Below are positions 46,537-57,300 of a DNA stretch of 64,000 nucleotides, one piece after another. The notes under the pieces were generated by a model that made no database searches, had not been told where the DNA came from, and saw only the letters and a list, made by a program, of their open reading frames with translations. Positions within the stretch are counted from its first letter, which is position 1; every line of letters begins with the position of its first letter. Source of the DNA: Bradyrhizobium sp. sBnM-33 (GTDB taxonomy: Bacteria > Pseudomonadota > Alphaproteobacteria > Rhizobiales > Xanthobacteraceae); assembly GCF_032917945.1 (NCBI RefSeq), contig NZ_CP136624.1, positions 2,418,001 through 2,482,000 on the forward strand, written 5' to 3'. The position numbers were made by a program, and so were the translations under genes.

Positions 46537-48870
46537 ATGCCATGGTCGTGTAGGGTAGGCCTGCTGGCAATTCTACTGGTTCAGAAGGTCGACATCGCTG
46601 GAGCGGAAGCGCTCATAGGCGACGCCGGGGAAAAGCCCCATGTTACACCAGCCGTAACGCTGCCGCCCGTCGAGGTGAACGCGCCGAGACCGCGCAACAA
46701 TCAGAAACCGCGGCGCGCGCGCGAGGTACGCCGGACGCCGAGTCCGCAAAGGCGGACCGCAACGGCGCCGTCGTCAGCTCCGCAGGCTGCCAACGGCGAC
46801 GGTACACCGAACGTTGCATCGGGCGGCGTTCTGAGTCAGAGCATGGCGAGCTAGACGTCCGTGACGGGTGACGCGCTCAATGCCCGCCCGGTGACGCGGC
46901 CCGGCGAATTGCTCGAGGCCGTGCCCGGGCTGATCGTGACCCAGCATTCCGGTGAAGGCAAAGCGAACCAGTATTTCTTGCGCGGCTACAATCTGGACCA
47001 CGGTACCGACATGTCGATCTGGGTCGACGACGTGCCAGTGAACATGCGCACCCACGCCCACGGGCAGGGCTATGCCGACCTCAACTGGCTGATGCCGGAG
47101 ACGGTGAACCGGCTCGATATCCGCAAGGGCCCCTACTACGCCGACGAAGGCGAGTTCTCCTCGGCCGGCAATCTGCACATCGGGCTGATCGACAGCGTTC
47201 CCAAGGCGATGGCGTCGATCACGGCAGGTAGCTTCGGTTATCTGCGTTTCTTCGGGCATGGATTCGAAGAAAGTCGGCGACGGCAACCTGCTGATCGCCG
47301 TCGAACGCGGCACCTATGACGGACGCTGGACCACGTCCGACGACATGCAGAAGATCAACGGCTTGTTCCGTTACACCCAGGGCACGGCGACCGACGGCCT
47401 CTCGATCACCGGCATGGCCTATGCCAACCAATGGACCTCGACCGACCAGGTGCCGCTGCGCGCGATCACCGGCGGCGAGATCGACCGCTTCGGCTCCGAG
47501 GATCCGACTGATGGCGGCAAGACCAACCGCTTCGCGTTGTCGGCGCGGATGGCCGGCACCGACGATGCGGGCTCGTGGAAAGCCAATGCCTATGTGGTGA
47601 AAAGCCAGCTCGACCTGTTCAACAATTTCACCTACTTCCTCACCAATCCCGTGCTCGGCGATCAATTCCATCAGCATGACGATAGGGTAATGCTCGGCGC
47701 CAACGCCTCGCGCACGCTGGCCGGCAGCTTTGCCGGCCTCCCGATGGAGACGACGTTCGGCGCGCAAACGCGCTACGACGGCATCGCACTGGCCCTGATC
47801 GACACCTGGCAGCGCAGCTTCCTCGCCAATGTCCGCAGCGATAAGGTCGGCGAGGGCTCGATCGGCGTCTACGCGCAGAACACGGTACGCTGGACCGATT
47901 GGCTGCGCACCACCGTCGGCCTGCGCGGCGATTTCTACCAGCCAACGTGTCCTCACTCTACAATAGCGCCAATTCCGGCAATGTCAGCGCCGGTATCGGC
48001 AGCTCGAAATTCATGATGACGTTCGGCCCCTTCAACAAGACCGAGTTCTTTGTCGGCGCCGGCTACGGCATGCACAGTAACGACGCGCGCGGCGCGACTA
48101 CGATCGAGAGTCCCAGCGATTCCTCGATCACGCTCGCTTCGTCGCCACTGTTGGTTCGCACCAAGGCGATCGAGACCGGCGTCCGCACCAGAATCATTCC
48201 GGAGCTCGATTCTTCGTTCAGCCTGTTCTTGCTCGACCAGGATTCCGAAATCGTCTTCAGTGGCGATGCCGGCGACACCGAGGCAAGCCGGCCGAGCCGG
48301 CGCTATGGCTTCGAACTGAACAATCATTATCGCCCACTGTCCTGGATCTATATCGACGCCGATCTCGCCATGACGCATGCCGGCTTCATCGGCTATGACA
48401 GTGAGCAGGCCGCGACCTATGCTTCGCTGGCCGGCTATCCGCTCGCCCAGATCGGCAACGCGCCCGGCAACTACGTTCCGAACGCGCCAGCGATGATCGT
48501 CTCCGCCGGCATCACGCTCGGCGAAAAGGCTGGCTGATTCGGCACCTTGCGCTGGCGCTATCTCGGATCAACCCCGCTGACGGAAGACAATGCCTTTCGC
48601 TCGACCGCGACCAGCGTCTTCAATGGCCGCATCGGCTACCGCACCTCGGATGGTTGGCGAATCCAGCTTGACGTGCTGAACCTGTTCAACAGCCAAGCCA
48701 ACCAGATCTCCTACGCCTACGGCTCGCTGATCAAGGCCGACCGCCTCTACAACCTCTGCTACCCCGTGCAGACGGCCCCCGCCGCAGTCTGCCGGACCGG
48801 CGTGATCGACACCGTCCTGCATCCCATCGAGCCGTTGACCTTCAGAGTGACGGTCGCCGGCACATTTTGA
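46537..48870 (+). pseudogene. TonB-dependent receptor, several disruptions
   Basis: This outer-membrane receptor would be about 770 residues. The signal peptide and TonB box region come first (VTLPPVEVNAP). After a TAG at 46852-46854 comes the plug (LLEAVPGLIVTQHSGEGKAN, NQYFLRGYNLDHGTDMSIWV). After a frameshift near 47250 comes the barrel (NGLFRYTQGTATDGLSITGM). A second shift lies near 47935 and a TGA at 48535-48537. The terminal strand ends RVTVAGTF with the usual Phe. At least four lesions make it non-functional. Its position before ssu-type genes suggests uptake of a sulfur compound. Confidence 0.8.
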
Positions 48871-48901
48871 CTTTTGCGGTTGATCATTCTGGCGTGAAGC
48901 T

Positions 48902-49574
48902 CTCTTGAGCCCGGCGTCGATCTCGACATCGCCGCCGGCCAGTTTGTTTCGATCATCGGACCAAGCGGAGCCGGCAAGTCGACGCTCCTCCGCATTGTGG
49001 CAGGCCTGGACGCGCCCAGGCGCGGCCGCATTGAGCTTCGCGCGACGGGCCGCAAGGCTGACGTACGTCTGATGTTCCAGGAGGATCGCCTGCTGCCGTG
49101 GCGGACGTCCTCGGCAATGTGTTGTTGGGCATCAAGGGCAGGAAGCAGGACGCGGGGCGCATCCTCGACGCAGTCGGGTTGCAAGGGCGCGAAAGCGAGT
49201 TTCCGATCGGGCTGTCGGGCGGCCAGCGCCAGCGCGTGGCGTTGGCGAGGGCGCTGATTCACGAGCCGGATCTGTTGTTGCTCGACGAGCCGTTTGGGGC
49301 CCTCGATGCCATCACCCGGGCTGCGATGCAGTTGCTGCTGGAGCAGTTGCTGGTCGCACGGCCCCGCACCGTCGTGCTGGTCACGCACGACGTCGAGGAG
49401 GCGTTGCTGCTCTCTGATCGTGTGCTCCTGGTCAGGGATGGCGGCATCGCGCGCGACCTGATCTTCGATCAGCCGCGTCCCCGGCATCGCGGCGATCCGG
49501 CGCTGGCGACCCTGAAGGAAGAGCTGCTCGACGGTCTGCTCACGGCCGAGCGCGACTTGGCTGCCGTTGCATAA
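48902..49574 (+). pseudogene. SsuB-type ABC transporter ATPase, truncated and frameshifted
   Basis: Nitrate/sulfonate/taurine-type ATPase. The first 25 residues are missing. Walker [12 protein letters not shown] and the Q-loop ([12 protein letters not shown]) are in one frame. From about 49100 a second frame has the signature [15 protein letters not shown], Walker B DLLLLDEPFGALD and the switch His in VLVTHDVEEALLL. One indel near 49100 separates them. It is followed by a matching solute-binding protein gene. Confidence 0.75.
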
Positions 49575-49595
49575 AGAGACGAAAGGAATGACGAC

Positions 49596-50676
49596 ATGAC
49601 TTTTATCGGCTCGACCGGCGACCGCGCTGGCATCTCGCGGCGAACGCTGTTGTCGGTCGGCGCGGGACTTGCCGTAGCCTCGACAGGCGTCCGCGGATTG
49701 CCGCGCGCGAATGCTGCAATGCCGTGCCGCCGCAGCTGACCATCGCGGTCATCGGAGACGGCCGCACTGGCGTCTGGGCATCGCTGCGGGCAGGCGTGGG
49801 CGGCCGCAATCTTGAGCACGAGCTCGGCACCAAGATCGTCTGGCAACCGGGCTTCACGGCATCGCTGCCGGTGATGGAGGCGATCAAGGCCGGCTCGGTC
49901 GATTTCACGTTCGCAACCGCGACCGCGGTCGTGAATACCGTTCCGGCGCGCGTTCCGATCGTGCCACTCGCGGCTTATCCGCTGCCGGTCGACGAGGTTG
50001 ATTTCGTGGTGCAGGCCAACTCGTCGATCAAGACGGCGGCCGATCTGAAAGGCAAGGAGATCGCCCATCAGAACGGCACGACGGGCACCTACAGCCTGAT
50101 CAAATATCTAGAGACCGCCGGCCTCAGATTGTCTGATGTCGCAGCGGTCAGCTGAGCGGGGCAGACGCGTTCACGGCATTCGCGCAAGGAAGCATCGACG
50201 GCTGGATTCACTGGCAGCCAGCCACGGCGCTCGCGTTGACAAAGCTCGGCGGCGAGGCGCGTCGGCTGCCCGACGTGAAGACCTACGACTATGCCTTCTA
50301 CGTGGCGCGGAGTGACGTCGCTGTGAAGTATCCGCAGCTCTTCGCGAAATTCGTGAAGATCGTCCGGGAAACCCAGGCCTATATCTTCGCGCATCCGGCC
50401 GAGTCAGTTGCGCTTTGGGCCTCGCAGGGCGGCTTTCCGCCGAACGGGAGCGAGCAGGCCGTCTACGAGAAGCTTGTCCGCGATGCCAGGCTGTCCGAGT
50501 CGACCGCGGTGGCGCTCAAACCGATCGATGAGGCGGCTGCGGCATCGACCCAGGATCTCGCCGACAATTTCCACGCGCTCGGCGTGCTCCCGAACAAGGT
50601 GGACGTCCGATCATTCCTGCTTGGCCCCCAGTTCGACACGGCGAAGAAGGCCGTCGCGCTGGAGCTCGGTGCCTAA
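49596..50676 (+). pseudogene. SsuA-type sulfonate/nitrate-binding protein, two frameshifts
   Basis: Periplasmic binding protein. The Tat-type signal (SRRTLLSVGAGLAVAS) starts at ATG 49596 and stops early. From about 49722 a second frame has the N-lobe (GRNLEHELGTKIVWQPGFTA, LPVMEAIKAGSVDFTFATAT, KGKEIAHQNGTTGTYSLIKY). From 50156 a third has ADAFTAFAQGSIDGWIHWQP and the C-terminal lobe to 50676. All parts are present, so decay is recent or partly due to sequence errors. Confidence 0.75.
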
Positions 50677-50708
50677 GCGGACACGCCGATAACACGAGAG
50701 AAAACATC

Positions 50709-51134
50709 ATGAACGCTCAGACCGCCGAGACGGTGTCGATCACCTCTGCCACGATGGGCCAGTTTGGCCGCTATTTGCCCAGCGCAAGGACGAACCATTT
50801 CATCTCTGATCAGCGTGTCGCCGTCGGCGGTCCCGGCGAAGCGATCACCGCCGGCGAGTTGCTGCTGTCGTCGCTCGGCAGTTGCTCGCTTGGCCTGATC
50901 CAGAAGACGGCAAAAGAAGAGGGGATCGCGCTGCGCGAGGTCGGATCCGAAGTCTCGTTCCGGCGTCACGCAACCGATCCGACGCAGTACGAATGGATTC
51001 GTATCGCGGTGCGCCTGTCCGGCGTGACGGCGGGCGAGGCTGAGACGCTTGTTGCCGGCTTCACCGCGAACTGCCCGATCTACAATACTCTGAAGCGTGG
51101 CGGGCCCGTCGAGATCTCCTGGACTGTGAGCTGA
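50709..51134 (+). CDS. OsmC-family protein
   Basis: This intact 141-residue protein has the two redox cysteines of OsmC/Ohr proteins: C59 in SSLGSCSLGLI and C122 in FTANCPIYNTLKRG. Family members reduce organic hydroperoxides with thiols. Here, between a sulfonate transporter and a flavin monooxygenase, a role in handling sulfur-compound breakdown is likely. The stop is three bases before the next start, so the two genes are co-transcribed. A good purine-rich site (ACGAGAG) precedes the ATG. Confidence 0.8.
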   Translation: MNAQTAETVSITSATMGQFGRYLPSARTNHFISDQRVAVGGPGEAITAGELLLSSLGSCSLGLIQKTAKEEGIALREVGSEVSFRRHATDPTQYEWIRIAVRLSGVTAGEAETLVAGFTANCPIYNTLKRGGPVEISWTVS

Positions 51135-51137
51135 CCG

Positions 51138-52475
51138 ATGCCTGACAAGAAACTGCACCTTGCCGCCTTTGTCTCTGCAGGTCCGGTCTCCGGCAGCCAT
51201 GCTGGCTGGCGGCATCCGGAAGCGGACGGCGACCTGCTGTCCGCCGCCTACTACCAGAATATCGGCCGGCTGCTGGAGGAAGGGCGTTTCGATCTTCTGT
51301 TCATTGCCGACATTCTCGCGATCCCGGACACGCTGGGCGGCAGCCTCAACAGCCAGCTTCGCTACGGCGCGCTGGGTGCATTACGGCTCGATCCGCTGGT
51401 GGTGCTCTCGATCATCGCGGGCGCGACCAAGCATCTCGGTCTTGGCGCGACCCTTTCGACAACCTACGCCCAGCCCTATGTCCTGGCGCGCGCGCTCGCG
51501 ACGCTCGATCATCTCAGCGGCGGTCGCGCCGCCTGGAACATCGTCACCTCGTTTCAGGAGGCGGAGGCGCGCAATTTCGGCCTGACCGAGCAGCTCTCGC
51601 GCGAGGGGCGCTACGAGCGCGCCGACGAATTTCTGGAGATCGTGACTAAGCTGTGGAAGTCGTGGGAGGATGGCGCGCTGGTCCGGGATCGCCAGACGCC
51701 GCTATTCGCCGATCCCGCGCGGGTGCACCCGATCGACCATTCCGGCAAATGGTTCAACGTGCGAGGCCCGCTCAATGTCAGCCGGCCACCGCAAGGGCGC
51801 CCGGTCTTCATCCAGGCCGGCGCTTCCGATCGCGGCCGCGATTTCGCTGCGCGATGGGCCGAGATCATCTTCGTGACGCCGGGCCTGATCGACGTCGCCG
51901 TCGAATTCCGCAACGACTTGCGCGCCCGCGCGGTCCGCTTCGGTCGCGACCCTGATACAGTCAAGGTGTTGCCCGGCATCGTCCCGGTCATTGGCGACAC
52001 GGAGAAGCAGGCCAAGGCGCTACACGACCAGCTCCACGAATTGTCTCATCCCGAGTCCGGTCTCTCGACATTGTCCTATCATCTCGGCGTCGACCTCTCG
52101 CGCTTCCCGCAGGATCAAGTCCTGCCTGAGAATCTCGATGTCCCCGGTGTCGAAGGGCACTATCGCGAGGTCGCCGAGCCGACGCCGCGCTCAGGCTTGA
52201 GTCTCGCCGACCTGGGACAGCGCTACGGTGCGGGGAGAACCACCAGCGGATTTGCCGGCACGCCCGGTACGGTGGCCGATCGCATGCAGGAGTGGTTCGA
52301 GGCGGGCGCCTGCGACGGCTTCATGTTGCAGGTTCCGTACCTTCCAGGCGGGTTGGAGGAGCTGGTCCACGGCCTCGTGCCGGAGCTGCAACGTCGCGGC
52401 CTGTTCCGCACGGAGTACGACCAGCCCGAGCTTGCGCGATTCTCTCGGCTGAGCTGGGCCCGGCCGGCGGGCTGA
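51138..52475 (+). CDS. NtaA/DszA-type FMN-dependent monooxygenase
   Basis: This intact 445-residue protein of the bacterial luciferase-like superfamily, NtaA/SnaA/DszA group, uses reduced FMN to oxidise sulfur or amine compounds. Family marks: HLAAFVSAGPVSGSHAGWRH, the GRFDLLFIADI strand, SGGRAAWNIVTSFQEAEARN, a REGRYERADEFLE helix and GRPVFIQAGASDRGRDFAAR. A partner flavin reductase is not present. With the OsmC gene it is the only surviving part of the sulfonate-type cluster. Confidence 0.85.
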   Translation: MPDKKLHLAAFVSAGPVSGSHAGWRHPEADGDLLSAAYYQNIGRLLEEGRFDLLFIADILAIPDTLGGSLNSQLRYGALGALRLDPLVVLSIIAGATKHLGLGATLSTTYAQPYVLARALATLDHLSGGRAAWNIVTSFQEAEARNFGLTEQLSREGRYERADEFLEIVTKLWKSWEDGALVRDRQTPLFADPARVHPIDHSGKWFNVRGPLNVSRPPQGRPVFIQAGASDRGRDFAARWAEIIFVTPGLIDVAVEFRNDLRARAVRFGRDPDTVKVLPGIVPVIGDTEKQAKALHDQLHELSHPESGLSTLSYHLGVDLSRFPQDQVLPENLDVPGVEGHYREVAEPTPRSGLSLADLGQRYGAGRTTSGFAGTPGTVADRMQEWFEAGACDGFMLQVPYLPGGLEELVHGLVPELQRRGLFRTEYDQPELARFSRLSWARPAG

Positions 52476-52716
52476 TGGTCGCCGGTGGCCCCGACGCAAT
52501 GCTCTTCAGTTTCAGACACTCCCATAATACGCAGCGCACCCTTGTGATCGTGCGACGAATGTCCATTTTCGGCCTGAAAAACCCCGGGGCACAACCAGTA
52601 AGTCATTGATAGTGCTCAGCGCGCAGACTCTCAATCAGTGGCCCGATCGGTGTCCATTCATGCAACAAGCTTAGGAATCCCCTGTTCAATCAATCGCAAT
52701 AATCGGGTGTTGCGCC

Positions 52717-52728
52717 TCCCCGCAACCA
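52717..52728 (+). repeat. Second tRNA 3'-end repeat, attachment-site-like
   Basis: TCCCCGCAACCA is identical to 28361-28372. It is followed after six bases by a strong terminator, the arrangement found downstream of a tRNA gene. This fits the displaced 3' end of a tRNA at the far junction of an integrated element. Twelve bases alone could be chance; the terminator and the recombinase tail at the other copy add support. Confidence 0.5.
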
Positions 52729-52734
52729 AGCTTC

Positions 52735-52770
52735 AAGCCCTTGAAAACGTATCGTTTTCGAGGGCTTTTT
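52735..52770 (+). terminator. Intrinsic terminator after the tRNA-end repeat
   Basis: A 15-base stem (AAGCCCTTGAAAACG with CGTTTTCGAGGGCTT, one G-T pair), a three-base loop and a T run. It would end transcription of the former tRNA gene. No gene is seen in 52771-53029. Confidence 0.75.
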
Positions 52771-53029
52771 GTTGTTCGAGTTTTGATCCCAAATTTCGTT
52801 CATGGAAGCGCCGTGGAAGCGGCAGAAGGAAAGTCGCAGCGTAAGATCGACGGGGTTGCGCGCGACGAAATGACTCAATTGTGATCGGAGGCCCACTGGG
52901 AGCGCCGCCATCCAACGTTTTGCTGCGCCGACTTTGCCCACTCCACAGCTGGACTACGATTTGGGGGTGGTTAGAGTCTCTTCGGGCGCCAAATTGCCAC
53001 CATTCAGAATAAGTCCGCGAACCCAATCA

Positions 53030-54310
53030 TTATGTGGCCCTGAGATCCTCCAACAATGACGCGGCTAACGCTTCTTCAGCAATGGAGAGCCGATGTTGCT
53101 GCATGGCCGTCATTAACCTTTCGTCCCATAACGCGGGCGCAGCCTTTCCCGTGAGAGCCTGTCCAAGACATGAGGTCTGTTCGACGGCGGACTCGTAGTC
53201 GCTCGCCCCAAAACGCCAGGGTTGGGCGCCGTGCTCGCGCATGACGTGGTTGCCGATCCGCACTCCCGGCCAATCGAAATCGCCATGATAGAAAAGCTGC
53301 GCCCGCGCTTTAGCCAGCTGCGACAGCAGGCATCGCTGTGCTGCGGCGGGCATGCCGTCAGTGCAGACTAGCGGCGCGCAATCGGAGCCCCAGTGATCCG
53401 CGGCGATTGCGACCAGGTTGGGATTCTCACAGACATAGACCTTGCGATCCGCCACGTCCCACGACGGTGGAGACCGCAACAGCGACCGCAGCGAAGCGTA
53501 AACAGGCTCTCCCTGCGACTGACTGTAATTTCCTGCATCGCGCATGGGCAGGTTCAGGAACAGCACCGGGCGAGCCAATTCATTGACCAGCACGCCGGCC
53601 TTGGCCCACACGTCGCGGTCGCGCTCCGCACCACCGCCCGGCTCCAGCTCGCCGTCTCCCGTTGGCTCGCTATCGACGTCATCATTGTTGTAATCGGTTC
53701 GAGCGATTACCTGACGCCAGACCGTCAGTGCCAGGGTTGCCGTGGGCTGGCCGATGTCGAGCGCGTGGGCGTCGCCCAGCACGTCGGCGGCCAATTGCGA
53801 ACGTGTGATGCCGCTCGCGGGCAGGCGTTGCAATACCGCTTCGACACGGCGACAGAGTTGGAGCGCCGCCGGTGGGCTCTGTCGTGCAAGGCGCTTGAGA
53901 AGCCCGATGCCCGCCGGAGCCTGCAGCAGTCCGATCAGTTCGCGGTGAGTGCAGCCGCCCAGCACATCCGACCACATTGTTTGCAGCGCAAGGCGCGTCG
54001 TGGCGAGATTCGAAATCGGGCCATCGAGTTTTTCAAGTGCGTCGCGCAGCGAAGCGGCGATGCCGGCATTCTGGAAAGCGGTGTCGACGAGGCGAACGTC
54101 GACTTGTAAGGAATTGGTGTAACGGAGCGGACGACCAAGCAGCGAAGCCAATGCAGCATGCTCCTCCGCAGTGAGCTTGCCGATGCGAAAGTTTTCAACC
54201 GTGGAGCCGAGCGATGCCCGTTCGAAACGCTGACGCAGGCGCTTGCGCAGCAAGGCGTAACGGTCGCCGCCAAGTAGGCGTTGCAGGCGTGGGTCGGTCG
54301 AGGAAATCAT
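53030..54310 (-). CDS. jetD: Wadjet JetD (TIGR02679 / DUF2399 toprim nuclease)
   Basis: The protein has 426 residues from ATG 54310, overlapping the jetC stop by ATGA; an upstream frame adds 21 codons but runs inside jetC. The C-terminal half is the DUF2399 toprim fold: E295 in VYVCENPN, LVCTDGMPAAA, and D344/D346 in YHGDFDWPGVRIG. The N-terminal half matches the DUF3323 type of this family. JetD cuts plasmid DNA that the JetABC motor has reeled in; this mechanism is known for type I Wadjet and inferred here. Last gene of the four-gene operon. Confidence 0.85.
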   Translation of the reverse strand: MISSTDPRLQRLLGGDRYALLRKRLRQRFERASLGSTVENFRIGKLTAEEHAALASLLGRPLRYTNSLQVDVRLVDTAFQNAGIAASLRDALEKLDGPISNLATTRLALQTMWSDVLGGCTHRELIGLLQAPAGIGLLKRLARQSPPAALQLCRRVEAVLQRLPASGITRSQLAADVLGDAHALDIGQPTATLALTVWRQVIARTDYNNDDVDSEPTGDGELEPGGGAERDRDVWAKAGVLVNELARPVLFLNLPMRDAGNYSQSQGEPVYASLRSLLRSPPSWDVADRKVYVCENPNLVAIAADHWGSDCAPLVCTDGMPAAAQRCLLSQLAKARAQLFYHGDFDWPGVRIGNHVMREHGAQPWRFGASDYESAVEQTSCLGQALTGKAAPALWDERLMTAMQQHRLSIAEEALAASLLEDLRAT

Positions 54311-57300
54311 GTCGGCGCAAATCTGCGATCTGGATCGTCTTGGCGTGTCTTGGCGCGACCGTCCCAGCTCCAACGCGACACGAACACCGCGTCGATGCCT
54401 TCACGCCGCTGCAACTGGCAAATGGCGACGCCGGGCAGTTCGGCATAGCAGGCCCATTCACGCTCGCTGGTGATGACGAAGTCGAGATCGAACTCGCGGA
54501 TCAGCCCCATGCAATGGGCGCGCGCGGTATCATCGATGCCGGCGAACGCTTCATCGAGCAACATCAGGCGCGGCGCCAGCGCGTAGCTGCCCTGACTGTA
54601 GAAACTGGCGACCGCGGCGAACAGCGGCACGGTGAGGCCGAGCGCGCGCTCTCCGCTGGAGGCCGGACCGGAGAGTTTGCGCCAGTGCCCGTCCTGCCAG
54701 CGCTCGACGCGAAAGCGGTGCCAACGGCGATAGTCCAGCGCGCGGGCGAGTTGCTCGATCAGGCTGCCGCCCACATCCTTTCCGGCGCCCGAATCGGCTC
54801 TCTCGCGCTCGGCGGCGATGCGCTGCTGCAACATCGCGCCGACCACTCTCCGGTCGTCAGAAGACCAAAGGTCTGCGCTGGTATTGAGCAGGCGTTTGCG
54901 CGCTGCTTCGAGGCCGACCGGAGCGCCTTCTTCTTCCGCCAGGGGCTGCCACAGCAGACGATAGCGTACCCCGGTGGAGGTCGGGCGATGGTGCAATTCT
55001 TTGTTGATCGCATCGCGCTGAGTTTCGGCCGCTTGCAGCAGGCGCTGCACTTCGGAAGCGATTTCGGCCTGCAGATGGTTCTCCAGCACAGCGCGCTCGT
55101 TCGCCGTCAGCAGTTCACTGCGCTGGGCGATCTCTTCGGCGAGGCGCGCGGCAAGGCGATCCGGCGGTTCGGGTCGGTTCTGGTAGACGACGCGGACGAT
55201 AAGCCCCCAATCGCTCTGTTCTGCGTGCGCCTGGTGGCCGAGTGCGCTGAGGGCGCGTTGTAGCTCCGTCAGGTCTTCGCCGATCTGCCGTTGCAGGCGT
55301 GTCCAGGCGTCGTCGTCGTCCTTGAGTTCGAATAAGGCTTGTTCCGCGCGGCGAGCCAGAGTAAGCGCGGGGTCGATCGTCCACGGGCCGCCCAGGTCAG
55401 GCAGGTTGGCTTGCGGTAGCGCAGCCGCGAGCAGGCCGGTGGCTGCGAAGTGTTGGAACTTCGCGATTGCTTCGGCGCGCGCGTTGCTGCGTTGTCCGAA
55501 CAGAGTGCTCGCAGTCGCCGCCTGTTCGTGCGCGACCGCGCGCGCCTCGCCGGATTTGCTCAGGACGTCGCGCGCGATCGTTAGTGCGGAATTGCTGGCC
55601 TTGACGGCGGTGCTGGCATCGGCCAGCCGCCGTTGCAGCTCCTCGACCCTGGCGCCGACGGATCCGCGCAACACCTCGAACCGGACGGCGGCTTCTTCCG
55701 CCTCAATGCGGGCAGCCGCAAATTGTTCATCCTGCTTCTTCAGATCGTCGCGGGTTTCGTTCTCGCGGTTGCGTTGCCGCTGCAGCTCGGGGAGCGCCAG
55801 ACGTACCTCGTGAACAGCCTGGGCGAGGCGGAGTTGGGCATCGTGATAGTGGTTCAACGCCATCTCGACCGCCGGTAACTCGGCTGATAATGCAGGAAGG
55901 CGCAGATCGGTGGCATCGGCGGCGAGTCGTTGCCGCACCGTCTGCAGGGCTTGTGCGGCCTCCAGGTATTGAAGATCAGCCTCGCTCAATTGCTGGCGGG
56001 CGGTCTGAGCCTCGCGCGCACTGGCGGCCGCCGCAAGATGGGCGTTGCGCAACTCCTCTTCGGAGGGAGCCAGACGCCATTCATCGGCGGCTCGATCCTG
56101 ATCGCGCGTGAGTTGCGCGTCCATCGCCTGGACCGCAATGAGCTCATCGGCGATTAGTGTCAGGCGGCCGACTACGTCGGCCAGTCGCTGCTTGCGGGCT
56201 GCGGCGCGGGCCGCATGGCCGATATAGACTGCCGCGGGTTTGGCCCAGGCGCCGACCAGCGCGGCGAGCCGAAAGCGACCGTCGGGGGCGACCCAGGCTT
56301 CGATGTCCGCGGGATCGTCATCGGTGCAGGCGATGCCGGACAGCAGGCGTTCGACGAGTGCGGCCGGTACCGCGATATCGGTGGGCGTGTCAGCGTGCAG
56401 CCAACCAGCGAGCGAGAGCGCGTGCGGCTGTCGCTGCAGCACCTGGGTGTCGTGCAACAGCTCTACTCCGTCGCCGGCCTGCAGGTGGCCATCGGGCGAG
56501 ACCCATGCGTCGAGCAGGCCGGCGGCTTCAAGCGCGGCCTCGAGGCCGGCGCGCTGAGCAGCCGTGACCTCTTCGCGAAAATCCACCAATTGCCAGAGCG
56601 GCGCACCCTCGCGCGCATCTCTGGCATCGGCGCCGCGCGTATGCGGGTTGGGCGGCGTCGCATCGACCCCGGCTTCGAGACGGTTGCGTTCGTCTTCGAG
56701 GGTGTTGAGCTCCGTCTCCAGCGTCTGGCGTTGGCCGTCGAGCGCCACGCGACGCTGCGCCAGACGCAGGCTGGCGTGCTGCTGCTCCGTTTGCAGGCAA
56801 TGTCGCGCCGGATTGTCGCCATCCAGCCCAACAACCCAGTCGGCGAGGGCCGTGAGCGCTGCGCGGCCGTCGTCGGAGCTGACCCGCAGTTGCTTCAGGC
56901 TGGCGAAGTAGCGCTCCCAGGCCTGAATCAGGTTGTGGCCCTCGTGATCGACCTCCGTATCGGCTTGCTCGCGTCGTTTTGCCGTGGCCTCTACCGTGCC
57001 CTGTCTTTCGTCGCGGGTGTTCTGGCGTTGTGTATGCAGGGCTTCGGCCTCCGTCACCTCAGTATGGCGTCGCCGCAACAATGCGATCTGTTCGCGTCGA
57101 TCAACGATCAAGGTGCGAAGGTCGGCGCATGCATTGTCGAAGGCTTGTGGCGTCAATGCGACCAGATCGGCGGCGGCGAGCGTTGCGAGCGGGCTACCGG
57201 CGTGCAGGCCGACGATACCTGCGGCCTCGGCATGCGTCGCGTTGTTCTGACGTAGCTTCGTCATCACACGTTCGGCTTGCGTCATGCGCTGGACGCCGTG

